Of a stretch of DNA of 64,000 nt, positions 43,126 to 52,135 are shown piece by piece. The stretch covers positions 310,001-374,000 of the forward strand of contig NZ_JAFEWE010000003.1 of assembly GCF_017355785.1 (NCBI RefSeq), given 5' to 3'. Source of the DNA: Desertivirga arenae. Lineage in GTDB: Bacteria > Bacteroidota > Bacteroidia > Sphingobacteriales > Sphingobacteriaceae. The notes under the pieces were generated by a model. That model was not told the DNA's origin. It searched no databases and saw only the letters and a program-made list of their open reading frames with translations. Position numbers and translations under genes: made by a program. Position 1 is the stretch's first letter, and every line of letters starts with the position of its first letter.

Positions 43126-44910
43126 ATGTTTTGGCCTTTCCTTAGATCTCTGAGCATTTTATTGTTCGTTTTGCAGTTTACTCACATCAATACCTACGCA
43201 CAAATTGCCCGGAATACTTCTCTTTATGAAGACTTTGAAGCTTTTCAAAAAGAAAAGAACCGTCTTTACTATTCAGGCATCCAATACGAAAGTCAGTTGC
43301 TACTTCGAGAAGGAACTAAAGCTTTTGTTAAGGAGGAAATGGAATTCTATTTAAGTTGGCAGCGTCGACTTGCACATTATGAAAGTGGTCATCTAAGCAT
43401 GGAAGACCAGTTGTCATTAATTGCTTTAAAAGATCTTATAAGTCGCGAGCTTGCAATCAAGCAATGCAGACCTGAATTACTACCTGTGAACCAGTACAGC
43501 TCCTGGATGCTTAAGCTGCCTGAAATGGCTCAAGGAAACCACCAGTCTTTCAAAACAATTACCGACTATCAGTTATGGTTGAATAAAATGCTAGCCTTCA
43601 AACCATGGACGAAAACAGCAATGGAAAATATGCGGGAAGGAATAAAGCTGGGTATTGTACTTCCGAAAGTAATTGTTTTAAAGGTTATCGCGCAAATAGA
43701 TAGCATAACGAATTTCCAAACCAGTGTATTTTATGCCCCATTGTCTCGGATTCCGGGAAATTTCCCTGAAGATGTCAAGCTTAAGCTGAAGCAAGATTAC
43801 GATAATGCTATAAGAAAAACTATTTTGCCTTCTTACCGAAAGTTCAGGGTATTTTTATCAGAAGAATACCTACCGGCAGCAAGCCTATATCCAGGCCTTT
43901 CAGGAGTAAAAGATGGGCGAGCTATGTATCCAAAATACATGTATTATTACACCGGGTTGGAGCTGAAGCCTGAAGGGATCTATGAAATAGGACTGAACGA
44001 GTTTAAGAGGATTACAGGCGAACTTTCTTCATTAAGAGAAAAAGCAGGATTTGAGGGAAGTAATCAGGAAATGTTCTTGTATATGAAGAGGAATCCCCAA
44101 TTCACGCCTTTTAAAACAGTACAAGAGGTCTTACTCTCCTATAAAGCAATTTCAGATAAGGTAATTAATAAACTGCCTGTTTACTTCACAGAGTATGAAA
44201 ATATAAACAATGATCTGAAAATTAAAGGAATTCCATCCTACCGTCTAGGTTCAGCGCCGCCATATTATGATAACAACACTTTTTATGTTCCTTTAGGAAA
44301 ACCTGAGGAAATAAATACAACGGGCTGGCCTATGGAAGCCCTTTTTCTGCATGAAGCGATTCCTGGTCATCATTTTCAATTATCCCTTCAAACAGGAAAT
44401 AAAGAGCTTCCTTCATTTCGTCGTTATGGCAGGTTGCCAATATTTGTTGAAGGCTGGGGCCTATATTCGGAATCGCTGGGCGACAGCCTGGGTTGCTACC
44501 AGGATATCTGGCAAAAAATTGGCGCTAAAGGTTTTGAGCTTCACCGTGCTATTCGTTTGCTTGTTGATGTGGGACTGCATACTGGAAAAATGACTAGAGA
44601 ACACGCCATTAAACTAATTAGTGATAATGAAGCTTTGCCTGCCGATATAGCAGAATTGGAAGTTGACCGGTACATGGTATTGCCAGGGCAAGCCTTGAGT
44701 TATAAATTAGGTGAAATGAAGATCATCGAATTAAGAAACAAATACCAGAAGCTTTTAGGCGGTAAATTCAAACTATCTGATTTTCACTATCAGCTTTTGA
44801 AAAATGGCTCGATTCCTTTTAGTGCTGTTGAGTTAAGTATGGATGATTGGGCAAAGAAATTGATTGACGCTCCATTTACCGGTTATAAGGCTCTTCGCTC
44901 ACCCAATTAA
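43126..44910 (+). CDS. DUF885 metallopeptidase
   Basis: The 594-residue exported enzyme has an N-terminal signal (LRSLSILLFVLQFTHINTYAQ). The DUF885 zinc motif HEAIPGHH spans residues 409-416, followed by GWGLYSESLGDSLG with the third metal ligand Glu, and the C-terminal ELEVDRYMVLPGQALSYKLGEMKI is typical. It should cut small peptides in the periplasm. The start at 43126 (ATG) is used rather than a TTG 9 bases upstream. A TAGCTTTG box at 43100-43107 may be its -7 element. Its last 35 bases overlap the convergent DoxX-like gene. Confidence 0.9.
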   Translation: MFWPFLRSLSILLFVLQFTHINTYAQIARNTSLYEDFEAFQKEKNRLYYSGIQYESQLLLREGTKAFVKEEMEFYLSWQRRLAHYESGHLSMEDQLSLIALKDLISRELAIKQCRPELLPVNQYSSWMLKLPEMAQGNHQSFKTITDYQLWLNKMLAFKPWTKTAMENMREGIKLGIVLPKVIVLKVIAQIDSITNFQTSVFYAPLSRIPGNFPEDVKLKLKQDYDNAIRKTILPSYRKFRVFLSEEYLPAASLYPGLSGVKDGRAMYPKYMYYYTGLELKPEGIYEIGLNEFKRITGELSSLREKAGFEGSNQEMFLYMKRNPQFTPFKTVQEVLLSYKAISDKVINKLPVYFTEYENINNDLKIKGIPSYRLGSAPPYYDNNTFYVPLGKPEEINTTGWPMEALFLHEAIPGHHFQLSLQTGNKELPSFRRYGRLPIFVEGWGLYSESLGDSLGCYQDIWQKIGAKGFELHRAIRLLVDVGLHTGKMTREHAIKLISDNEALPADIAELEVDRYMVLPGQALSYKLGEMKIIELRNKYQKLLGGKFKLSDFHYQLLKNGSIPFSAVELSMDDWAKKLIDAPFTGYKALRSPN

Positions 44911-46114
44911 ATGGTCTTTCAATCAACTGAAAGTGTTGCTTTACCAACTTCACCTTTAAGCTTTGGTCAAAATATACTCCTTTCAAATTCAAGTGTTCAG
45001 GGTCTCTTAGCGTATACTGGAAGCAATGAAAGGTACCAGGTTCATCTTTAAATGCTATACTTATTTCATGCCTTGTGGTATCAACTTTCATGTCACAAAA
45101 CTCCAGTTGCTCACCCGTCAACCTGATAGCTGAATAGTCTTGCCGCTGTATTACAAGCTGTTTCCAATTCGTTAACGGCCGCTCTGATTCAAAAGTTTCC
45201 ACCTCGTACACCCCGTACAAAGGCAATTTTGGTGCACTGTCTCCATAGTACTTTCTTTGTTTATTGATTGAGAAAAGAGAATAAGCAATTGGCAGGATTA
45301 TAATAACATATTTTGATAGAACCATTGCTCTGTTTGCCCACTTTCTGGTTAATAAAGGTCTTTCAATTTCGTTTAGTCGGACAGCTTCTTTAGTGATGAA
45401 GAATTTATACAATTGTGTCAAATTTGGCGTAAGCAAAAAGAGGCTCATTACAAATAGCGCTGTAGAAAGGATTTTAACCGGTACATCAAAGAAGTAGTTA
45501 ATAGCCATTACATTAGCAGAAACAGCAAGACAGATGAGAGCTCCAAGCGTTGTAGTCTTCCTGAAAAACAGCAAAGCGGCAAGTAACTCGAGAATTCCCA
45601 TAAAAAAATTATAGCCTGATGAAAAACCAAGAAAGGTCCATGCTAACCCCATAGGTGAGGAATTCCCATAAGTAGAGAGTAATCGAATCAGGTCTGGCGA
45701 TGAGAATTGAGGTTTAATAACTTTTATCAATCCATAATGAATAAAAGTAAATGCCAGATAATACCTTAGCCCGACAAGCAACCAGTAATATAAACTATAA
45801 TAATGCTGCTTTGATCTTTCCAAAAGCGACCAAATAGTTGCTCCTGATAGAGATATCATAAAAATTAATAATAGCAACACGTAATGATAGGTAGTGTCAC
45901 CGCTGCCCCCTCGACGTATTGTTGGAAGGATATAATTTAAGTTTAATACACTATTAGATATCCGAATAACTGCAGCTGAGATGATCTTATTGAAAACTGC
46001 AGGTAATGGTATTAATTGGTTAAACAGTAAAATAAAACAGCTAAAAAAGATGAATGAGAAGCGAAAGCTAACTTTTTCAATCAGGCTCCAGCTTCGTTGT
46101 GTAGGTTGTGGCAT
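44876..46114 (-). CDS. DoxX-like integral membrane protein
   Basis: The 412-residue inner-membrane protein has about eight helices in its first 290 residues and a beta-rich C-terminal extension (KLPLYGVYEVETFESERPLTNWKQLVIQRQDYSAIRL). The YYLAFTFIHYGLIKVIKPQF and GYNFFMGILELLAALLFFRKTTTLGALICLAVSANVMAINYFFD segments follow the DoxX/DoxD arrangement. The function of this group is unclear; DoxX relatives are linked to redox or thiol stress. Its 3' end overlaps the convergent DUF885 gene by 35 bases. Confidence 0.82.
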   Translation of the reverse strand: MPQPTQRSWSLIEKVSFRFSFIFFSCFILLFNQLIPLPAVFNKIISAAVIRISNSVLNLNYILPTIRRGGSGDTTYHYVLLLLIFMISLSGATIWSLLERSKQHYYSLYYWLLVGLRYYLAFTFIHYGLIKVIKPQFSSPDLIRLLSTYGNSSPMGLAWTFLGFSSGYNFFMGILELLAALLFFRKTTTLGALICLAVSANVMAINYFFDVPVKILSTALFVMSLFLLTPNLTQLYKFFITKEAVRLNEIERPLLTRKWANRAMVLSKYVIIILPIAYSLFSINKQRKYYGDSAPKLPLYGVYEVETFESERPLTNWKQLVIQRQDYSAIRLTGEQLEFCDMKVDTTRHEISIAFKDEPGTFHCFQYTLRDPEHLNLKGVYFDQSLKVKLVKQHFQLIERPFNWVSEEPYNR

Positions 46115-46179
46115 CTCGTATAATTCGGATTAATATACCAATATTTGTAGAGAAAGGAAAGCCCTGCACTGTGGAAAAT

Positions 46180-46521
46180 ATGAAAAATGCAACCGAGAAT
46201 AGAAAAAACCAAGGCTGAACTGAAGTTATAATTGACAGTGATTGCGGCTTCAACAAATTCTATTTTGTTGCTGAACTATTGAGAAAAGAGTTGGATGTGA
46301 ACTATACAAAATTTGGGGACTTTGATTCCTTATATTGGGACTTCAACTACCGGGACGGCCGATTAACCCTTCATTATAACATTTATACTGGGGTTAGTCT
46401 TTTTCCTACGGTGTTCGAAGATGCTAAAGAAGCAGAGAATGAGCTTGTAATACAAGTTGGAGCATTGCTTCTTAAAAAGCTTTCAGAATTTGATGGACTT
46501 TTGGACGAAATAATACAATGA
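46180..46521 (+). pseudogene. Gene with in-frame TGA, small immunity-like protein
   Basis: An ATG starts MKNATENRKNQG, then a TGA, then TEVIIDSDCGFNKFYFVAELL continues in the same frame to KELDVNYTKFGDFDSLYWDFNYRDGRLTLHYNIYTGVSLFP and ends DEIIQ. The downstream part is an apparently intact, conserved-looking soluble protein of about 100 residues, so either the gene carries a nonsense mutation (TGG to TGA) or translation starts after the TGA from a non-ATG codon (a TTG at 46279 gives 80 residues). The DFDSLYWDFxxxxxxLTLHY pattern recalls small immunity proteins, from memory only. Confidence 0.45.
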
Positions 46522-46600
46522 TGCGTATCTTAATAAAGAAGGCTAATATGAAAATAAGAAACCTTACAGCTCTTGAAATAGATAGAGAGGCCTTGTCTTA

Positions 46601-47113
46601 CTAATCGAGATCATTTGCTTTCTCAAACATAATTCTCGCCTTACTCCTGTTTACCTCCACCTCTCCGAGACAGCGATGGATTTTCAACCGACTTCTTGCC
46701 AGGTTAGCAATTTCAGTTATGGCCTGCTCTGATTTTTCCGACTTGCCTTTTAGATGTATCGCCTCTAACTGAGCTTCGAGAATATCAACATTTTTCAATT
46801 CAAGCAGTCCTTTATAGTACTCCAAACTACTTCTCTTGAGGGCTTCTGCATTCTCAATCGTGCTAATATCCGCCTGATGAACTTTATTTATGGCTGCACG
46901 AAGCCGATCAGCTTGGGTCTTACCAATTTGTAGGGCTATTTCGGGATTCTTATCGATTAAGGCTTGTAGTCTCCTGCTTTCCGTACTGTCGGCTGATAGA
47001 ATCAAGAAAATTTCTCGTTCTGTGGAATCCAGGAGAGCCTCAAATTCCTTCGCTTTTCCTGACTGGCAGGAAGTGAAAACGAAAGCAATAACTGCTAAAA
47101 ACAACCATTTCAT
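46601..47113 (-). CDS. Small lipoprotein with coiled-coil region
   Basis: A 170-residue lipoprotein: signal sequence MKWLFLAVIAFVFTSC with lipobox, mature part mostly helical (KEFEALLDSTEREIFLILSADSTESRRLQALIDKNPEIALQIGKTQADRL, then EALKRSSLEYYKGLLELKNVDILEAQLEAI) with heptad-like leucines. No named family. The longer reading from 47296 would overlap the AraC gene by 80 bases, so the lipoprotein ATG is chosen. It follows the AraC gene on the same strand. Confidence 0.72.
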   Translation of the reverse strand: MKWLFLAVIAFVFTSCQSGKAKEFEALLDSTEREIFLILSADSTESRRLQALIDKNPEIALQIGKTQADRLRAAINKVHQADISTIENAEALKRSSLEYYKGLLELKNVDILEAQLEAIHLKGKSEKSEQAITEIANLARSRLKIHRCLGEVEVNRSKARIMFEKANDLD

Positions 47114-47216
47114 AAGTAACAATAACTTGGTAAACACGTCTAAGTAAGGATTGTTGTATTTACGAGAAAGCCCGCATTCTTCATTTTCGGCTTTGGCAAC
47201 CGATATACCATTAACT

Positions 47217-48008
47217 TTACAAGTTGGAGCCAAGAGAACCAGGTGTAACCTTAAAGTATTTTTTAAATGTATAGATAAATGAGCTGGGATTCTCATAGCC
47301 TAGTTTAAAGGCGATCTCTTTAACCGTATAGCCCTCTCCTAATAACTTTACTGCTTCTATTAATCTATATCTTAAAGTCCACTCGGAGAATGAGAGGTCC
47401 GTTTCCTTTTTAAATAATCTGGTGAGGGTCTTGCTGCTTATACAACATAAGTCGGCATAATAGTTTATCGAATGACTGAATTCTTGAGTTCTCTCAATTG
47501 CTTCTTTAACTTTTTTTATTGTGGGATGAATGCTTAAGGGTAAAAAAGTTACACTGGGTTTAGCGAAAGAAAGTTCATCAAGGAAAACACGTTCTATGCG
47601 TTCCTGCTGGACACTGAGTGGAAAGACATTGTTGAAGGAGGTGATTTTTAAGATCAGACTTTTGCAAAAATCAGGGATGTCAAAAGCAAAGCAGGCTGAA
47701 GCCAATTCAGATGCAAGAGAAGGAGTTATGAAAATAGAATTTACACTGGCCTGCTCAGGAAAATAAACCTGGTGAATTACGTCACTGGGAATCCACATTG
47801 CTTGCAACGATCCAACAACCCATATTCCCTCCGGTACCTCGACCTTCATCATTCCTTTGTTGCAATAGAGTAATTGAGCCCGGGGGTGCTGGTGGGCGGA
47901 GGCGCATTGTGCATTCGCAACCTCCTTCGAGAATGATATCAGGGGACGAGAGGAATCTGTATTGAACCCCGCATCAACCTCTAAGATTGTCCTCTTATCA
48001 TTATTCAT
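47217..48008 (-). CDS. AraC family regulator (cupin type)
   Basis: The 263-residue regulator has an N-terminal cupin-like sensor (SFSKEVANAQCASAHQHPRAQLLYCNKGMMKVEVPEGIWVV, about 25-70) and a C-terminal double helix-turn-helix of the AraC type (YYADLCCISSKTLTRLFKKETDLSFSEWTLRYRLIEAVKLL, then YTVKEIAFKLGYENPSSFIYTFKKYFKVTPGSL). It is divergent from the methyltransferase gene over 57 bases, so it may regulate that gene. Ligand unknown. Confidence 0.9.
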   Translation of the reverse strand: MNNDKRTILEVDAGFNTDSSRPLISFSKEVANAQCASAHQHPRAQLLYCNKGMMKVEVPEGIWVVGSLQAMWIPSDVIHQVYFPEQASVNSIFITPSLASELASACFAFDIPDFCKSLILKITSFNNVFPLSVQQERIERVFLDELSFAKPSVTFLPLSIHPTIKKVKEAIERTQEFSHSINYYADLCCISSKTLTRLFKKETDLSFSEWTLRYRLIEAVKLLGEGYTVKEIAFKLGYENPSSFIYTFKKYFKVTPGSLGSNL

Positions 48009-48065
48009 TGGCTAAATATCGACACTCTGTAGCTTTTGAATGTCGGAATTTTGAAAAAAAAAGAG

Positions 48066-48848
48066 ATGGAAAGAAATATCGAGATTCACCACCAGGAAAT
48101 TAAGGAGCAATTTAAGAAGCAGGCCGAAGGCTACAGTTCTCTTAGCGCCCACAAGCAGCATCTGGATCAGCTAGTCCGATTGGCATGCCCATTAGCAACG
48201 GATAAGGTTCTTGATGTAGCTTGCGGTTCGGGTATTGTTGCTACGGCATTTGCAGAATGTGCGGCCCACGTAACAGGGGTCGATCTTACCCCGGAAATGC
48301 TTGAACAGGCATATCGGTTAAAGAAAAATAAGGGCTTAACTAACATTGAATTTGTTATCGGTGACGTGAACCTGCTACCTTTCGAGGGTGGCGTTTTCGA
48401 TATTGTTGTAACAAGGTTCAGCTTTCATCATATGATATCAACCAACCAGGTACTATCAGAGATGATAAGAGTTTGTAAACCTGGGGGAACTATTCTGGTT
48501 GCAGATGTTGCTATTCCGGAAGATAAAAGAGATCAATATGATCAAATGGAATTATTAAGAGATCCCTCTCATGTCTCTGCTCTAACTCCAAATGAGTTCA
48601 GAAACCTCTTTGCTACCCAAGGCCTGTCTGAAATATTTGAGGATCATTACCTAATGGAAATCGATCTGGAGGAGCAATTAAATGCATCGTCTTCTGAAGC
48701 AGAGGAACAATTACGACTCATGATTACAAAAGACATTGGAATAGACTCACTTGGAATAAAGGCAACACAACAAAAGGATTCTGTAAAAATATATTACCCC
48801 ATCCATATCTTCACGGCAAAGAACCTTGCTGCTTTTGATCTTAAATAA
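48066..48848 (+). CDS. Class I SAM-dependent methyltransferase
   Basis: A 260-residue enzyme with motif I VLDVACGSGIVATAF (about 45-60), the acidic end of strand 2 in VTGVDLTPEMLEQA, and motif post-II IEFVIGDVNLLPFEGGVFDIVVTRFSFHHM. The C-terminal part lacks a recognisable substrate domain; a UbiE/COQ5-like small-molecule substrate is likely. ATG at 48066 is preferred to a TTG upstream. Five bases separate it from the SnoaL-like gene, so they are cotranscribed. Confidence 0.9.
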   Translation: MERNIEIHHQEIKEQFKKQAEGYSSLSAHKQHLDQLVRLACPLATDKVLDVACGSGIVATAFAECAAHVTGVDLTPEMLEQAYRLKKNKGLTNIEFVIGDVNLLPFEGGVFDIVVTRFSFHHMISTNQVLSEMIRVCKPGGTILVADVAIPEDKRDQYDQMELLRDPSHVSALTPNEFRNLFATQGLSEIFEDHYLMEIDLEEQLNASSSEAEEQLRLMITKDIGIDSLGIKATQQKDSVKIYYPIHIFTAKNLAAFDLK

Positions 48849-48853
48849 AGTTT

Positions 48854-49246
48854 ATGATACAAGATTTTGATAGAACTGCTCCAGAAGGAGCCGTTGCATA
48901 TTTCCGGCATTGCATAGTAACCGGACACCTTGAGGGAGCATTAAGCTGTTTCGATAAGCATGCAGTATACATTGAAAGAGACGGTCAGGAAATAAGAGGT
49001 TTAGAGAATATCAAAAAATCACTTGAACACCTTTGTTCCTGGAGACCATCTATAAAAGGCAGTAAACATAAACTGACCATTGTAGAAAATCTGGCGATAT
49101 GGGTTGATCAGTGGACGTTAGAAGCTACAAGTCCTACTGGAGATGCAATTACTATGAATGGGGCCACTGCTTGCATGATGAAAAGAAATGAAGGTGGACT
49201 GTGGCTTTGGTTGGTAGACAACCCATTTGCTGCTGATATCTTTTGA
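48854..49246 (+). CDS. SnoaL-like (NTF2 fold) protein
   Basis: A 130-residue protein with the NTF2-like polyketide-cyclase fold: AVAYFRHCIVTGHLEGALSCFDKHAVYIERDGQEIRGLENIKKSLEHL, then LTIVENLAIWVDQWTLEATSPTGDAITMNGATACMMKRNEGGLWLWLVDNPF. The small barrel can hold a hydrophobic substrate; the actual one is unknown. It is coupled to the preceding methyltransferase and lies before an SDR, a group that could act on one small molecule. Confidence 0.87.
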   Translation: MIQDFDRTAPEGAVAYFRHCIVTGHLEGALSCFDKHAVYIERDGQEIRGLENIKKSLEHLCSWRPSIKGSKHKLTIVENLAIWVDQWTLEATSPTGDAITMNGATACMMKRNEGGLWLWLVDNPFAADIF

Positions 49247-49358
49247 TAGAGACCAAAAATCATCTAAAGGGACTTTGGTTACAAGTCTCCTTGATTCGGT
49301 TACAGATGGATAATGTTGAGTGCAGACCTTTGCCCTATAACATTTTATATAACATCTG

Positions 49359-50126
49359 ATGAATAACCAAACTATGTCTTCAAATCCATCCATTGCATTG
49401 GTAACTGGAGCAAATCAGGGAGTGGGTAATGAGATTGCCAAAGCCCTTGCAGCTAAAGGGTACGTGGTATATTTAGGGTCTCGTAAGCTAGAAAACGGTG
49501 AAAAGGCGGCGGCTGCTATCGGGGAAAATGCTAAAGCAATTCAACTCGATGTAACGCAGCAAGAGAGCATTGATGCAGCAGTAGGAAGAATCCAAAATGA
49601 ATATGGTCGTTTGGATCTTCTGGTGAATAATGCAGGAATATCCCATGGCGGCACAGCACCAAAAAGTCCGGAGGAACTTATGGCCACCGGGCGTGCTGTA
49701 AACGTATCAATTGATGAAGTGCGCACTGTTTGGGAAACTAATGTCTTCGCCGTTATCGCCGTCACACAAGCTGCCCTCCCCCTGCTTCGCAAGTCGCCAG
49801 CGGCCCGAATTGTAAATGTTTCCAGCGGTCTAGGTTCTTTAACCTGGATCTCTGACCCGGAATGCTGGGCCAGAGAGCACTTTGGCATTGTGTACGCTGC
49901 TTCTAAAACAGCACTGAATGCCGTAACGCTAGCTTTTGCAATTGAGCTGGAAAAAGAAAACATTAAAGTTAATGCCACGAGTCCTGGCTATACAGCTACA
50001 GCCTTAAATAATTTTCAGGGTACAGACAGCCTCGAAGTGGGATCGCGTGAACCGGTAAGGGTAGCACTGGAAACCGATGGCCCTACAGGTAGTTTTACTG
50101 GCCCTGAAGGTCCAATGCCCTGGTAG
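49359..50126 (+). CDS. Short-chain dehydrogenase/reductase
   Basis: The 255-residue oxidoreductase has the NAD(P) motif TGANQGVG (about 16-23), NNAG (LLVNNAGISHGG), catalytic Ser in NVSSGLGS and Tyr179/Lys183 in YAASK, all intact. The shape is a classical SDR; substrate unknown. An alternative ATG five codons in is possible. It lies 112 bases after the SnoaL-like gene and before an AraC gene, and a stem-loop follows it. Confidence 0.92.
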   Translation: MNNQTMSSNPSIALVTGANQGVGNEIAKALAAKGYVVYLGSRKLENGEKAAAAIGENAKAIQLDVTQQESIDAAVGRIQNEYGRLDLLVNNAGISHGGTAPKSPEELMATGRAVNVSIDEVRTVWETNVFAVIAVTQAALPLLRKSPAARIVNVSSGLGSLTWISDPECWAREHFGIVYAASKTALNAVTLAFAIELEKENIKVNATSPGYTATALNNFQGTDSLEVGSREPVRVALETDGPTGSFTGPEGPMPW

Positions 50127-50157
50127 GATCCCCAAAAAATATTTTTATTTGAATACT

Positions 50158-50184
50158 AACCGGTGACCGGTAAGGTCGCTGGTT
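50158..50184 (+). terminator. Stem-loop between SDR and AraC genes
   Basis: An 11-bp stem, AACCGGTGACC / GGTCGCTGGTT (two G-U pairs), has a GGTAA loop and is followed by ATCTTATTATCTTTAA. It may end the SDR transcript. It also lies only 19 bases before the AraC start, so a leader regulatory role is possible. Confidence 0.6.
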
Positions 50185-50202
50185 ATCTTATTATCTTTAA
50201 TT

Positions 50203-51120
50203 ATGAAAAGCCAGGCACCGAAAATTGTTAAATTGGAGTCCATTACAGAGATACACCGTTTGCTGGAACTTCCGGGCCCTTCTCATCCGCTTATTACATT
50301 GTTAGATACCCGGGAGGAACGCGTTAACCTTAGTCGTCTCCCTGTTAGCTATGTAACAACACTCTATAAGATTTCTTTTATTAGTAAGTTGGGTGGCAAG
50401 TTCAGGTACGGACAGGGCTTTTATGATTTTGATGAAGGAAGTATGGTATTTACGGCTCCCAATCAAATTGTTGGCAGCACAGAAATTTATAAGGGGAACG
50501 AGGGTTATTCCCTTATTTTTCACCAGGATTTTTTGCATGGCTACCCTCTCGCAGCTAAGATCAAACAATACGGCTTTTTCTCTTACGCCTCGAACGAAGC
50601 ACTGCATCTCTCTGAGCAAGAAAGAACGACAATTTCCTCTGTCTTTAACATTATTCGTGAAGAGCTTGACAGCCGGATAGATGACTTTAGCCAGGAGGTA
50701 GTTATTGCGCAAATAGAATTGCTATTGAGCTACGCTAAGCGTTTTTATAAGCGACAGTTCCTAACCAGACAAGCAGCTTCAAGCGATCTGCTACAGCAAG
50801 TGGAAGAAGTGCTCAGCGCTTACTTCAAAGAAGGAAAGACCCTTGAACTAGGGTTACCTACAGTCCAATTTTTGGCGGAGCAATTAAACTATACCGCTAA
50901 CTATCTAAGTGATATGCTCCGATCACTCACCGGACTTAGCGCACAGCAGCATATTCATGAGAAGTTGATTGAGAAGTCGAAGGAATTACTATCTACAAGC
51001 TCATTGACGGTTAGTGAAATAGCATATCAGTTGGGCTTTGAGCACTCCCAATCCTTTAGCAGGTTATTCAAAAACGTGACCAGACAGTCTCCTGTGCAGT
51101 TTAGAACCTCGTTTAATTGA
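50203..51120 (+). CDS. AraC family regulator
   Basis: The 305-residue regulator has an N-terminal domain of about 190 residues and a C-terminal AraC DNA-binding domain (FLAEQLNYTANYLSDMLRSLTGLSAQQHIHEKLIEKSKELL, then LTVSEIAYQLGFEHSQSFSRLFKNVTRQSPVQFR). No membrane helix. It is downstream of the SDR on the same strand; a stem-loop separates them. Probable regulator of that group; ligand unknown. Confidence 0.9.
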   Translation: MKSQAPKIVKLESITEIHRLLELPGPSHPLITLLDTREERVNLSRLPVSYVTTLYKISFISKLGGKFRYGQGFYDFDEGSMVFTAPNQIVGSTEIYKGNEGYSLIFHQDFLHGYPLAAKIKQYGFFSYASNEALHLSEQERTTISSVFNIIREELDSRIDDFSQEVVIAQIELLLSYAKRFYKRQFLTRQAASSDLLQQVEEVLSAYFKEGKTLELGLPTVQFLAEQLNYTANYLSDMLRSLTGLSAQQHIHEKLIEKSKELLSTSSLTVSEIAYQLGFEHSQSFSRLFKNVTRQSPVQFRTSFN

Positions 51121-51145
51121 TCGGATTGGTTATTGAAAAATACCC

Positions 51146-51664
51146 TTAATTATTCAAGTTAAGATACATGGACTGCTCGTTTCTGTCGATCTTGTCAATT
51201 TTACCAAGATAGTTATAGGAAACCTTGGCAAGGCTAATCTTTTCAACTCTGCCACGAATGTCGTAGGATACTTTTTGCTCTCCCACACTTTCAACTCTGC
51301 CATGGATATCATAGCTTATTTTCGTGTCACCTATTTCGCTTAAACGGTCCTGGATATCATAAGAAATACGCTCGTTATCAATTTTGTCAATTCTGCCATG
51401 AAGGTCATAAGAGACTACTACGTTGCCTACTTTGTCGATTCGCCCCTGAAGGTCGTATGATATTGTCCCGTTTGCAAGAATGCTATAACCTGTGATTTCT
51501 CCTCCTTTTGATAAACAGACAAAAAATGAGGTCTTTTCAACTTTGAAACTCAACTCATTCTTCTGTCCTGAGATAAAAGCTGAAACTTTATTCTGGGCCT
51601 TTAGTGCTTTAGGAATTGAAATAAATGAAAGAGATAGAAAAATAAGCAGTACCGAAGTTTTCAT
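51146..51664 (-). CDS. Exported protein of six 16-residue repeats
   Basis: A 172-residue secreted protein: signal peptide to about residue 23 (PKALKAQ), a short beta-rich lead (residues 25-66), then six tandem repeats of exactly 16 residues (68-163). Each begins with I/V-S-Y-D/N and follows the pattern xSYDxxGRxxKIxxxx (ISYDLQGRIDKVG, VSYDLHGRIDKID, ISYDIHGRVESVG). A short tail SMYLNLNN closes it. The repeats should form a stack of beta hairpins. The YD start recalls YD/Rhs-type repeats but the period differs. Function unknown; single gene. Confidence 0.85.
   Translation of the reverse strand: MKTSVLLIFLSLSFISIPKALKAQNKVSAFISGQKNELSFKVEKTSFFVCLSKGGEITGYSILANGTISYDLQGRIDKVGNVVVSYDLHGRIDKIDNERISYDIQDRLSEIGDTKISYDIHGRVESVGEQKVSYDIRGRVEKISLAKVSYNYLGKIDKIDRNEQSMYLNLNN
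51176..51463 (-). repeat. Six 48-bp tandem coding repeats
   Basis: 288 bases = six units of 48 bases in the repeat protein gene. Units are diverged at the nucleotide level but keep the Tyr-Asp and Gly-Arg codon positions, so the array is old and under protein-level selection. Confidence 0.8.
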
Positions 51665-51757
51665 AATATCTAAATAAGTGTGTGTGTGTGTTGAGGGATT
51701 AATTTAATCTATTATATGGTTGATTTACTGAATGCAGCAGCAAAAACCTCAAAATAT

Positions 51758-51976
51758 CTATTCCGTCTTTCCTTTAAATGTCGCATAAATTGCCATTGCA
51801 TGTCCGTGTCCTAATTCAAATTCCTCTTTTAGCCAATTTGTAATCTCGGTGGCTTTTGTTTTAGGGTTAAGTTTTCCTTCGATAATAAACCCTTTTTCCT
51901 CTGCAAGCTTTTTAAAATCCTCTGGTGTTTTACCTGTTTTAGCTTTAATGTTTTCGATGTAGGCTTGAAATGACAT
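51758..51976 (-). CDS. DUF4287 protein
   Basis: A 72-residue soluble protein, MSFQAYIENIKAKTGKTPEDFKKLAEEKG, then KATEITNWLKEEFELGHGHAMAIYATFKGK, the complete DUF4287 pattern. In larger proteins this domain is combined with DUF5655; here it is free-standing. Function unknown. It lies between the repeat protein and the serine hydrolase, same strand. Confidence 0.87.
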   Translation of the reverse strand: MSFQAYIENIKAKTGKTPEDFKKLAEEKGFIIEGKLNPKTKATEITNWLKEEFELGHGHAMAIYATFKGKTE

Positions 51977-52135
51977 ATTCTGGTATTAAAGGTTATAATA
52001 GTGCTGTTTTTTTCTCTTAAATTAATCAAACTATTTCTATCTCTCTCCATTTCCCACCATTCTTGTTGCTTCCAGTTCGTTACCGTTTTGATATAGTATT
52101 AGCTTATTAACTGCTCCGGATTCGTCCATGATAAA

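Noticed and set aside
49541-49978. 145-residue minus-strand reading frame
   Set aside because: It is opposite the SDR gene and made of low-complexity Ser/Ala/Arg sequence typical of antisense translation.
50302-50712. 136-residue minus-strand reading frame
   Set aside because: It is antisense to the AraC gene, which is well supported.
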